From positions 62,001-126,000 of the forward strand of contig NZ_BAGA01000132.1 of assembly GCF_000308595.1 (NCBI RefSeq): a stretch of 64,000 nt of DNA, in the 5' to 3' direction. Both the position numbers and the translations under genes were made by a program. Shown here one piece after another: positions 57,059 through 64,000 of this stretch. The notes beneath the pieces were generated by a model. It searched no databases, was not told the DNA's origin, and saw only the letters and a program-made list of their open reading frames with translations. The DNA comes from Nocardia higoensis NBRC 100133. Its GTDB lineage: Bacteria > Actinomycetota > Actinomycetes > Mycobacteriales > Mycobacteriaceae. The first letter of the stretch is position 1, and each line of letters opens with the position of its first letter.

Positions 57059-57565
57059 TCAGGACGTGGCGCGCTCGGTGCACCACTGTTCGAAGAAGTG
57101 TCGTTCGCTGCCGAGCACCCGGTGCAGCATTTGTTCGGCGATCGGTTCGATGGCACGCCCGACCAGCGGCACCTTCACCTCCAGCGAACCGGTGATCTCG
57201 ATCTCGCTGCCCTCGGCGGTCGGGCGCAGGCGCTGGTTGCCGGTCATGGCGGCGGTGATGCCGGTGGTGGCGACCCGGAAGTCGGCCTCGGCGGTCTCGC
57301 CGGACAGCGCCCCCCAGTCGTCGATGCGGTCGAAGACGAGTTCGCCGGAGAGCACCTTGCCGACGAGGGCGGGGATCCGCTCCCTGTGGGCGCGTTCGGT
57401 CATGTGGATGCGGGCGGTGCCGGGACCGCCGGGGTGGGAGACGGTCAGCGTCGCGGTGTCGGCTTCGGCGAATCGGGCATGCCAGGCGTCGGCGCTGGTG
57501 AGAGCCCGGTGCAGATCGTCGACCGGAACGCTGTACGGCACGGTGAAGCGAAATTTACGGGACAT
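57059..57565 (-). CDS. DUF2505 protein (START-like fold)
   Basis: 168 residues, SRPBCC-like lipid- or ligand-binding fold of unknown function, widespread in mycolate actinobacteria. Recognisable by KFRFTVPYSVPVDDLHRALT at the start and EIEITGSLEVKVPLVGRAIE toward the end, forming the long helix over the cavity. ATG 57565, without a strong ribosome site. Divergent from the DUF3592 gene with only 32 bp between them. Confidence 0.88.
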   Translation of the reverse strand: MSRKFRFTVPYSVPVDDLHRALTSADAWHARFAEADTATLTVSHPGGPGTARIHMTERAHRERIPALVGKVLSGELVFDRIDDWGALSGETAEADFRVATTGITAAMTGNQRLRPTAEGSEIEITGSLEVKVPLVGRAIEPIAEQMLHRVLGSERHFFEQWCTERATS

Positions 57566-57597
57566 GACGTCACGCTATCCCAGCGCGTCGGTAGCCT

Positions 57598-58089
57598 GTG
57601 GCCGTGTCGGAAACCAGCCAGTCCGAAAGGCGGACGACCCGGCTGCGGCGATGGCGCACCGGGGTGCTCGTCGCGGCGACGGCGGTCAGTGTGCTCATGG
57701 TGCTGCTGGTGTTCGCGGCTTGGCGCAACGATCACCTGATCTCCTCGGACAAGGTGGTGGCGACCGGCGAGGTGCTCTCGGCGGGACGGTTGCGTTCGGC
57801 GGTCGTCTACGTCACCCCGGACGGCGTGACCCACAATCCGAAGGTCGGCATCCTCTATCCGACGAATCTCACCGCGGGCGAGCGCATCAAGGTCGAATAC
57901 AGCCGCAGTGATCCCGATCTGGTCCGGGTCGCGGGCCGGGACGTGCGGGTCGCCATCATTCCCGCGCTGTCGGTCATCGTGGTCACGTGGCTGATCGCGC
58001 TGCCGATCTGGTGGCTGCTGGTGCGTGCGGGGCGGCGCGATCCGGCGGTCGCCGGGCGCCGGGAACCGAACCGGACGAGCGGTGCGTGA
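57598..58089 (+). CDS. DUF3592-type membrane protein
   Basis: About 163 residues. Two membrane segments, GVLVAATAVSVLMVLLVFAA near residues 21-40 and IIPALSVIVVTWLIALPIWW near 120-140, flank an extracytoplasmic DUF3592-like domain (GEVLSAGRLRSAVVYVTPDG). Start GTG 57598 or 57604; neither has a ribosome site, and GGTAGCCT just upstream may be a -10 for a leaderless message. Function unknown. Confidence 0.82.
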   Translation: MAVSETSQSERRTTRLRRWRTGVLVAATAVSVLMVLLVFAAWRNDHLISSDKVVATGEVLSAGRLRSAVVYVTPDGVTHNPKVGILYPTNLTAGERIKVEYSRSDPDLVRVAGRDVRVAIIPALSVIVVTWLIALPIWWLLVRAGRRDPAVAGRREPNRTSGA

Positions 58090-58173
58090 TTCGGGGCAGG
58101 TGTTCGCCGGAACTTCGCGCGCCGGTCATGTCGGTGTGACGCGGCGGCGGCACGGGCACGACAGCCTGGCAGG

Positions 58174-59316
58174 GTGCGCGTAGCCATTGTTTCGGAGTCG
58201 TTCCTGCCGAACATGAACGGCGTCGTCAATTCGGTGCTCCGAGTACTCGACCACCTGGCCGGGCACGGTCACGAGGCCCTGGTGATCGCGCCGGACACCG
58301 TGCGCGGACAGCCCGCCGCTCCACGGGAGCACGAGCGGGTACCGGTGTACCGGGTGCCTGCGGTGATGGCGCCGAAGATCAGCTCGCTGCCGGTCGGGCT
58401 GCCGCAGCCGGGGATCACCCGCGTATTGGCCGATTTCGATGCCGATGTGGTGCATCTGGCCTCACCGTTCCTGCTGGGCGCGGGCGGTCTGGCCGCGGCG
58501 CTGCGGCTGGATCTGCCGACGGTGGCGGTCTACCAGACCGATGTCGCCGGATTCGCCCGCAGTTACGGTCTCGCGCCGGCGAGCCGGGCGGCCTGGGCGT
58601 GGACCCGGCGCATCCATCTGCGCGCCACCCGCACGCTCGCGCCCTCCACCTCGGCGGTCGCCGATCTGGCCGCACACGGCATCCCCCGGGTGCATCGCTG
58701 GGGCCGAGGCGTCGATATCGCCCGCTTCACGCCCTCGGCGCGCAGCGCGATGCTGCGCGAGCGGTGGCTCGACGGCCGGGACCGGCTGGTGGTGGGATTC
58801 GTCGGGCGGCTGGCCCCGGAGAAGCACGTGCGGCGACTGGCGGTGCTGGCCGGGGACCCACGGATCCGGCTGGTCGTGGTCGGTGGCGGTCCCGAGCGCG
58901 AGCGGCTCGGCCGGGCGTTGCCGGGGGCGGTCTTCACCGGCGAACTGGGTGGACGCGAGCTGGCCGAGGCGTACGCGAGCCTGGACGTGATGGTGCATCC
59001 GGGCGAGCACGAGACCTTCTGCCAGGCCGTCCAGGAGGCACTGGCCAGCGGCGTCCCGGTGATCGGGCCGGACGCGGGCGGGCCGCGCGATCTGATCGCG
59101 CACTGCCGCAACGGATACCTGCTGCCGGTGGAGCGGTTCGAGGAACTGTTGCCGAGCGCGGTCGCGGCTCTGCACGATCCGGCCCTGCGGCGCCGCTTCG
59201 GCACCGCGGCCCGCACATCGGTGCTGCGGCGGACCTGGCCCGCGATCTGCGCCGAGCTGATGGGGCACTACGCCGAGGTCACCGGCATCGACGATCGGCT
59301 GTGGCGCACCGCGTGA
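58174..59316 (+). CDS. mgtA: Alpha-mannosyltransferase MgtA (PimB-like GT4)
   Basis: 380-residue GT4 glycosyltransferase of the GT-B fold. N-terminal RVAIVSESFLPNMNGVVNSV, the donor-domain VGFVGRLAPEKHVRRL, and the GPDAGGPRDLI with the HPGEHETFCQAVQEAL block (E-x7-E). In M. tuberculosis the orthologue (Rv0557) mannosylates a glucuronosyl diacylglycerol lipid at the membrane; M. tuberculosis PimB itself is another gene. GTG 58174, no strong ribosome site. Same neighbourhood as menG and grcC in mycobacteria. Confidence 0.9.
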   Translation: MRVAIVSESFLPNMNGVVNSVLRVLDHLAGHGHEALVIAPDTVRGQPAAPREHERVPVYRVPAVMAPKISSLPVGLPQPGITRVLADFDADVVHLASPFLLGAGGLAAALRLDLPTVAVYQTDVAGFARSYGLAPASRAAWAWTRRIHLRATRTLAPSTSAVADLAAHGIPRVHRWGRGVDIARFTPSARSAMLRERWLDGRDRLVVGFVGRLAPEKHVRRLAVLAGDPRIRLVVVGGGPERERLGRALPGAVFTGELGGRELAEAYASLDVMVHPGEHETFCQAVQEALASGVPVIGPDAGGPRDLIAHCRNGYLLPVERFEELLPSAVAALHDPALRRRFGTAARTSVLRRTWPAICAELMGHYAEVTGIDDRLWRTA

Positions 59317-59474
59317 ACGCCCCCGTCCGGCACGGCCGACGCTGCCGGGACGAGGCGAGCGCGGACGGTTCACCCGCCGGCCCGTCGACGGGCCGATCGT
59401 TCGGCGTGTCGGTGATGATGTCGATCCGCACACCCGGCGGGACGAATCCGGCTGTGCCGAACTAGGGTCGAGGC

Positions 59475-60191
59475 GTGGCGAAGACAGAGCAGCAACGCGA
59501 GTCGTTCCGGGCCTCGCTGGACAAGCAACCGCACGAAGTCGCGACGATGTTCGACGGTGTCGCCAAGCGCTACGACCTCACCAATACGGTGATCTCGGCG
59601 GGCCAGGACCGCTACTGGCGGTGGGCGACGCGCAAGGCGCTGGATCTGCGGCCCGGCGAGCGGGTGCTCGATCTCGCGGCGGGCACCGGGGTCTCGACCG
59701 TCGAGTTCGCCAAGTCGGGCGCCTGGTGCGTGGCCGCGGACTTCTCCAAGGGCATGCTCGCGGCGGGCAGCTTCCGGCCGGTGCCGATGGTGGCCGGCGA
59801 CGCGATGTCGCTGCCCTTCGCCGACGAATCCTTCGACGCGGTCGCCATCTCCTACGGGCTGCGCAATGTCGCGGACCCGGATCTGGCGATGCGGGAGATG
59901 CTGCGGGTGACCAAGCCCGGCGGGCGGCTGGTGATCGCCGAGTTCTCCACGCCGGTGATCCCGGTGTTCCGCACCGTGTACATGGAGTATCTGATGAAGG
60001 CGCTGCCCGCGGTGGCGCGCGCGGTCAGCAGCAATCCGGACGCCTACGTCTACCTCGCGGAGTCCATCCGCGCCTGGCCGAACCAGCGTCAGCTCGCGAT
60101 GCGGATGGCCGCCGCGGGCTGGTCCTCGGTGAAGTGGCGCAATCTCAGCGGTGGCGTGGTGGCCCTGCATCGCGGCTACAAGCTCGGCTGA
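59475..60191 (+). CDS. menG: Demethylmenaquinone methyltransferase MenG (UbiE)
   Basis: 238-residue SAM-dependent methyltransferase that performs the last step of menaquinone synthesis. SAM motif I VLDLAAGTGVSTVEF near residue 65, motif SYGLRNVADPDLAMREMLRV near 130-148, and the UbiE signature ESIRAWPNQRQLAMRM. GTG 59475; a weak GAGG lies upstream. With menJ and grcC it forms a menaquinone gene group, although not one operon. Confidence 0.95.
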   Translation: MAKTEQQRESFRASLDKQPHEVATMFDGVAKRYDLTNTVISAGQDRYWRWATRKALDLRPGERVLDLAAGTGVSTVEFAKSGAWCVAADFSKGMLAAGSFRPVPMVAGDAMSLPFADESFDAVAISYGLRNVADPDLAMREMLRVTKPGGRLVIAEFSTPVIPVFRTVYMEYLMKALPAVARAVSSNPDAYVYLAESIRAWPNQRQLAMRMAAAGWSSVKWRNLSGGVVALHRGYKLG

Positions 60192-60353
60192 CCTGTCCGC
60201 CCCGCTCTTCCAGCTGTCCGGCACGACCTCTACCAGCTCGAACGGGGGCGCGCACATGATGCCGGACACACCTCACAGTCACGATCCGGCGTGGTGAGGT
60301 GGATTGTCACCTGTCGCTAACGCGGGGTAAATCCGGCGCAATCGAGGATCCGC

Positions 60354-63300
60354 ATGATCGAGTACATGTCGGACGCATCCATCGACCCCACACCGGGTAC
60401 CGCCGCAACGGCGTGCTCGTACTGTGGCGTGGGGTGCGGAATCACCGTGCAGACCGTGGCCGGCGCGAGCGGGGCGCCGGTGATCGCCAAGGTCGCCGGG
60501 GACAAGCTGCATCCCGCCAACGCTGGGCGGCTGTGCACCAAGGGCGCCACGCACCTGGAACTGACCAGGGCGCCGGGCCGGATGGAGTCGGCCTACCGCC
60601 GTCCGGAGCGCGACCAGGTGCCCGTCCCGCTCCCGGTGGACGAGGCGGTGCGCGAGGCCGCCGATCGGCTGCGGGCGATCCTCGACGAGCACGGGCCTGA
60701 TGCGATCGCGTTCTACGTCTCCGGGCAGATGTCGCTGGAGGCGCAGTACCTGGCGACCAAACTGGCCAAGGGTTTCGTGCGCACCAAGCACATCGAGGCG
60801 AACTCGCGGCTGTGCATGGCGAGCGCGGGCACCGGTTACAAGCAGTCCCTCGGCGCCGACGGTCCGCCCGGCTCCTACGACGATATCGACCACGCCGATC
60901 TGTTCTTCGTCATCGGCGCGAACATGGCCGACTGCCATCCGATCCTGTTCCTGCGCATGGCCGACCGGTTGAAGGCGGGCGCGAAGCTGATCGTGGCCGA
61001 CCCGCGCCGCACCGACACCGCCGCCAGAGCCGACCTGTTCCTGCAACTGCGGCCGGGCACCGACCTCGCGCTGCTCAACGGCCTGCTGCACCTGCTGGTG
61101 ACCGAGGGCGCCATCGACGAGCGATTCATCGCCGAGCACACCGAGGGCTGGGACGGTATGCCCGAGTTCCTGGCCGGCTACCCACCCGAGGTGGTCGCCG
61201 GGATCACCGGGCTGGCCGAGGCCGACATCCGCACCGCGGCCCGCTGGATCGGCGAGGCCGGCGAGTGGATGACGCTGTGGACGATGGGGCTCAACCAGTC
61301 CACCCACGGCACCTGGAGCACCAACGCGATCTGCAATCTCCATCTGGCGACCGGCGCGATCTGCCGGACCGGATCGGGCCCGTTCTCGCTGACCGGCCAG
61401 CCCAATGCGATGGGCGGGCGCGAAATGGGTTACATGGGACCGGGATTGCCCGGCCAGCGCTCGTTGCTCTCGGCCGCCGACCGCGCCTTCGTCGAGACCG
61501 CGTGGGGCCTGGAGCCCGGCACGCTGCGTACCGAGGCCGGGCCGGGCACCATCGAGATGTTCCGCGGCATGGCCGAGGGCGAGATCAAGGCCGCCTGGAT
61601 CATCTGCACGAATCCGGTGGCCTCGGTGTCCAATCGCAAGACGGTGATCGCCGGGCTGGAGGCCGCCGAACTGGTGATCGCCCAGGACGTCTACACCGAC
61701 ACCGCCACCAACTCCTATGCCGACCTGCTGCTGCCTGCCACGCTGTGGGCCGAATCGGACGCGGTGATGGTCAATTCCGAGCGCAATGTCACGCTGATGC
61801 GGCGTTGCCTCGATCCGGTGGGCGACGCCCGGCCGGACTGGCAGCTCATCGCCCAGATCGCCACCGCCATGGGCTTCCCCGGTTTCGGCTACGCCTCCAG
61901 CGCCGAGATCTTCGACGAGATCGTCACCTTCGCCAATCCCGCCACCGGCTACGACCTGCGCGGCATGAGCTACGCGGCGCTGGCCGAGGGCCCGATGCAG
62001 TGGCCCTGCCCCGATCCGGCGCGGCGGCGCAACCCCATCCGCTACCGCAACGACGGCATCAGCCAGGAATTGTTCACCGAAGCCGACGGACGGCGGCCTG
62101 CGCTGGCCTTCGCCACCCCGAGCAGGCGCGCGAAGTTCTTCGCCCGCCCGCACATGGAACCGGCCGAACTGCCCGACGACGACTACCCCTTCGTGCTGAA
62201 CACCGGTCGCCTGCAGCACCAGTGGCACACCATGACCAAGACCGGCCGGATCGCCAAGCTCACCAGACTCGATGGCATGCCGTTCGTGGAGGTGCATCCC
62301 GAGGACGCCGCACGGCTGGACGTGCGGGCCGGGGATCACCTCGAGATCGCCTCCCGCCGCGGCCGGGCGGTGCTGCCGGTGCGGATCAGCGACCGGGTGC
62401 GGCCGGGCGACTGCTTCGCGCCCTTCCACTGGAACGACGAGCAGGGCGAGTACCTGACCATCAATGCGGTGACCAACGACGCGGTCGATCCGGAGTCGCT
62501 GCAGCCGGAGTTCAAGCAGTGCGCGGTCTCGCTGCGCCGGGTCGCGCCGGTGCCGCGCGCCGACGGGAACGGGCAGACGGGCACGGCGTTCTCCGGCACA
62601 GCGTTCTCCGACACAGCATTCGCGAGGGCGGGCGCGGCGGACGACTCCGGCTCGTCGCCGAGCACGGAGCAACCGGGAACCGGCGAGCGCGTCGACGCGA
62701 CCGGAGCGCGATCGCATCCGCTGGCGGCGCTGCTGGGCGTGGACAGCACGTCCGCGCCGAGGCTGTCCGAGCTCGAGCGCGTCTATCTGAGTGGCTATCT
62801 GACGGCGTTGCAGACGATTCCGGTCACCGGGCAGCCTGTCTTGCCGGAATCCGCGCCGATCTCGGGATCGCGGCGGGCGTGGGTCGACGGGCTGCTGGCG
62901 GGCATGTACTCGCGCGGCCTCGCCGCCCCCGGCCCCCAGGCCGGGACAGGCGCGATGAACGGCACGGACACCGAAGACCCTGCGGCCCGGCCCGCGCAGG
63001 TGACCGTGCTGTGGGCCTCGCAGACCGGGACGGCCGAGGAGATCGCCGCCGAGGTCGCCGAGCGGCTGGCCGCCGAGGGCTTCCTGCCGCTCCTGCTGGA
63101 CATGGATTCCTGCGCGCTCGACGCCCTCACCGGCGACGTACTGATCATCAGCAGCACCTTCGGTGACGGCGGACCGCCGGACAACGGCTCGGACTTCTGG
63201 GATCGCCTCTCGGACTCCGCCCTCGGCTTCCCCGGCCTTCGCTATGCGGTCTTCGCCCTGGGCGACTCGTCCTACGACGACTTCTGCGGACACGGGCGCA

Positions 63301-64000
63301 AACTCGACGCGGTGCTCGCCGAGCGCGGCGCGCGCAGACTGCTCGCCCGGGTCGACTCCGAGCCCGACCAGGATCTCGCGCGGGCCTGGCTCGACGAGGT
63401 AGTCGCCGCCCTGCGCGATCCCGGAGTCGCGGGCAAGACGGAAAGTTCCGGCAGCGCAACGCCTCCCGGCACGGACCGCCCGGGCGGCACCGGAGTGGAC
63501 ACCGCACCCGGCGGCGCCGCGATCGGCGAACCGGCGGCCGGTGGCAGGGCTGCCGGATCCGCCGCACCCGGCGGCACGGCTTTCCGCGGGAATGCTCCGG
63601 GTGCGCATGCCCACGGGGCTGTTCCCGGCGCCGGGCGCGACGTCGCGGCGCCGACGGCCGCGGGTACGACCATGCTGCTGAACAAGCCCGCCGGACGGGC
63701 CGCGCCGTTCACCCGGAACGCGCCGGTCATCGCCCCGCTGGTGCGCAACGAGATGCTCACGCATCCGGATTCGGACAAGGAGGTCCGCCGGTTCGGGTTC
63801 GATCTGCGTGGCCTCGGCGTCGAGTACGAGGTGGGTGATTCGCTGGGCGTCCGGCCGTCGAACTGCCCCGATCTGGTCGCCGAATGGTTGTCGGTCACCG
63901 GTTTGGACGGGCGGCGCACCGTGGCGATCGACGACCGCGAGATCCCGCTGGCCGAGGCGTTGCGCACGCACTACGACATCACCGGGACAGGCCCGGACCT
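60354..64000 (+). CDS. Assimilatory nitrate reductase fused to CysJ-type flavoprotein (3' end outside window)
   Basis: At least 1215 residues, still open at the window edge. The catalytic part (to about 733) is a molybdopterin oxidoreductase of the NasA/NarB type. The [4Fe-4S] cysteines are 21, 24, 28 and 61, and the molybdenum ligand is Cys154 in NSRLCMASA. A flavodoxin domain follows (about 883-1020, WASQTGTAEEIAAEVAERL then SSTFGDGGPPDN), and then the start of a CysJ-like FAD-binding domain from about 1115. Two low-complexity linkers join them. Together they would make a self-sufficient NADPH-dependent nitrate reductase. ATG 60354 has GAGGAT 4 nt upstream. Alternative: a formate or other molybdoenzyme; the Cys154 context favours nitrate. 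Confidence 0.93.
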   Translation, partial: MIEYMSDASIDPTPGTAATACSYCGVGCGITVQTVAGASGAPVIAKVAGDKLHPANAGRLCTKGATHLELTRAPGRMESAYRRPERDQVPVPLPVDEAVREAADRLRAILDEHGPDAIAFYVSGQMSLEAQYLATKLAKGFVRTKHIEANSRLCMASAGTGYKQSLGADGPPGSYDDIDHADLFFVIGANMADCHPILFLRMADRLKAGAKLIVADPRRTDTAARADLFLQLRPGTDLALLNGLLHLLVTEGAIDERFIAEHTEGWDGMPEFLAGYPPEVVAGITGLAEADIRTAARWIGEAGEWMTLWTMGLNQSTHGTWSTNAICNLHLATGAICRTGSGPFSLTGQPNAMGGREMGYMGPGLPGQRSLLSAADRAFVETAWGLEPGTLRTEAGPGTIEMFRGMAEGEIKAAWIICTNPVASVSNRKTVIAGLEAAELVIAQDVYTDTATNSYADLLLPATLWAESDAVMVNSERNVTLMRRCLDPVGDARPDWQLIAQIATAMGFPGFGYASSAEIFDEIVTFANPATGYDLRGMSYAALAEGPMQWPCPDPARRRNPIRYRNDGISQELFTEADGRRPALAFATPSRRAKFFARPHMEPAELPDDDYPFVLNTGRLQHQWHTMTKTGRIAKLTRLDGMPFVEVHPEDAARLDVRAGDHLEIASRRGRAVLPVRISDRVRPGDCFAPFHWNDEQGEYLTINAVTNDAVDPESLQPEFKQCAVSLRRVAPVPRADGNGQTGTAFSGTAFSDTAFARAGAADDSGSSPSTEQPGTGERVDATGARSHPLAALLGVDSTSAPRLSELERVYLSGYLTALQTIPVTGQPVLPESAPISGSRRAWVDGLLAGMYSRGLAAPGPQAGTGAMNGTDTEDPAARPAQVTVLWASQTGTAEEIAAEVAERLAAEGFLPLLLDMDSCALDALTGDVLIISSTFGDGGPPDNGSDFWDRLSDSALGFPGLRYAVFALGDSSYDDFCGHGRKLDAVLAERGARRLLARVDSEPDQDLARAWLDEVVAALRDPGVAGKTESSGSATPPGTDRPGGTGVDTAPGGAAIGEPAAGGRAAGSAAPGGTAFRGNAPGAHAHGAVPGAGRDVAAPTAAGTTMLLNKPAGRAAPFTRNAPVIAPLVRNEMLTHPDSDKEVRRFGFDLRGLGVEYEVGDSLGVRPSNCPDLVAEWLSVTGLDGRRTVAIDDREIPLAEALRTHYDITGTGPD
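62580..62627 (+). repeat. Short tandem repeat in the nitrate reductase linker
   Basis: Three adjacent copies of a 15-bp unit (GGCACGGCGTTCTCC, GGCACAGCGTTCTCC, GACACAGCATTCGCG) encode G-T-A-F-S-like pentapeptides between the molybdenum domain and the flavodoxin. In phase with the frame, so copy number could vary without breaking the protein. Confidence 0.7.

Noticed and set aside
60279..63971. 1230-codon minus-strand frame opposite the nitrate reductase gene.
   Set aside because: It is the mirror of a high-GC coding sequence with low-complexity protein. The plus-strand frame has clear molybdenum and flavodoxin motifs.

Overview
The window is high-GC actinobacterial DNA. It carries a mycolic-acid-lineage gene set: a fused HadA/HadB dehydratase, the Mce-transporter ATPase MceG, the mycofactocin locus, a 3-ketosteroid 9-alpha-hydroxylase reductase, a MenJ-like quinone reductase, MgtA-type mannosyltransferase and a type VII secretion-like gene pair. 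Gene order matches the rpoB-rpsL-tuf-mft and menG-grcC-htpX neighbourhoods of Mycobacterium and Rhodococcus. Gene content and the fusions fit Nocardia best; that genus call is an inference, not a search result. No rRNA, CRISPR array, insertion sequence or prophage is visible.

Layout. 1-6462: 5' part of a large nonribosomal peptide synthetase (minus strand, runs off the window) with C-A-PCP-C-A-PCP domains; the first A domain reads as serine-specific. 6956-8320: a GAF-domain regulator. 8467-13339: a mycofactocin locus, mftA-mftBC(fused)-mftF-mftG, without mftD, mftE or an mftR-type regulator. 13588-15322: a TetR regulator and kshB behind an exact KstR-box match. 15417-21706: accessory and housekeeping genes (alkD-like, racemase, capA-like, a ferredoxin-reductase-type flavoprotein behind a KstR2-type box, SPW membrane protein plus TetR, hydrolase).

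21927-26346: the rpsL-rpsG-fusA-tuf operon, minus strand. 26668-30751: two DUF3558 lipoproteins, a degraded winged-helix gene, a quinone oxidoreductase, and an EspC-like protein translationally coupled to a WXG-domain/lytic-transglycosylase fusion. 30972-36093: acyl-ACP thioesterase, ferredoxin-fused FprB-like reductase, SixA phosphatase, GNAT, pirin, and an unrecognised 45-residue peptide gene facing rpoC across a perfect terminator. 36172-43749: rpoC and rpoB with a rifampicin-sensitive-type hot-spot. 44295-50292: mceG, rplL, rplJ, an FMN reductase, rplA, rplK, nusG, secE. 50323-52672: tRNA-Trp, fused hadAB, rpmG, tRNA-Met, tRNA-Thr, tRNA-Tyr. 52881-60191: yajQ-like gene, htpX, polyprenyl diphosphate synthase, menJ, DUF2505, DUF3592, mgtA, menG. 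60354-end: start of an assimilatory nitrate reductase fused to a CysJ-type flavoprotein.

Functionally the window combines the transcription/translation core (rpoBC, rpsL-tuf, rplJL, rplKA, nusG, secE, tRNAs) with mycolate and mannolipid envelope synthesis, menaquinone synthesis, sterol-linked redox (kshB and two sterol-regulator-like boxes), and mycofactocin redox cofactor biosynthesis beside an uncharacterised NRPS. Start codons are often GTG, and several genes look leaderless.
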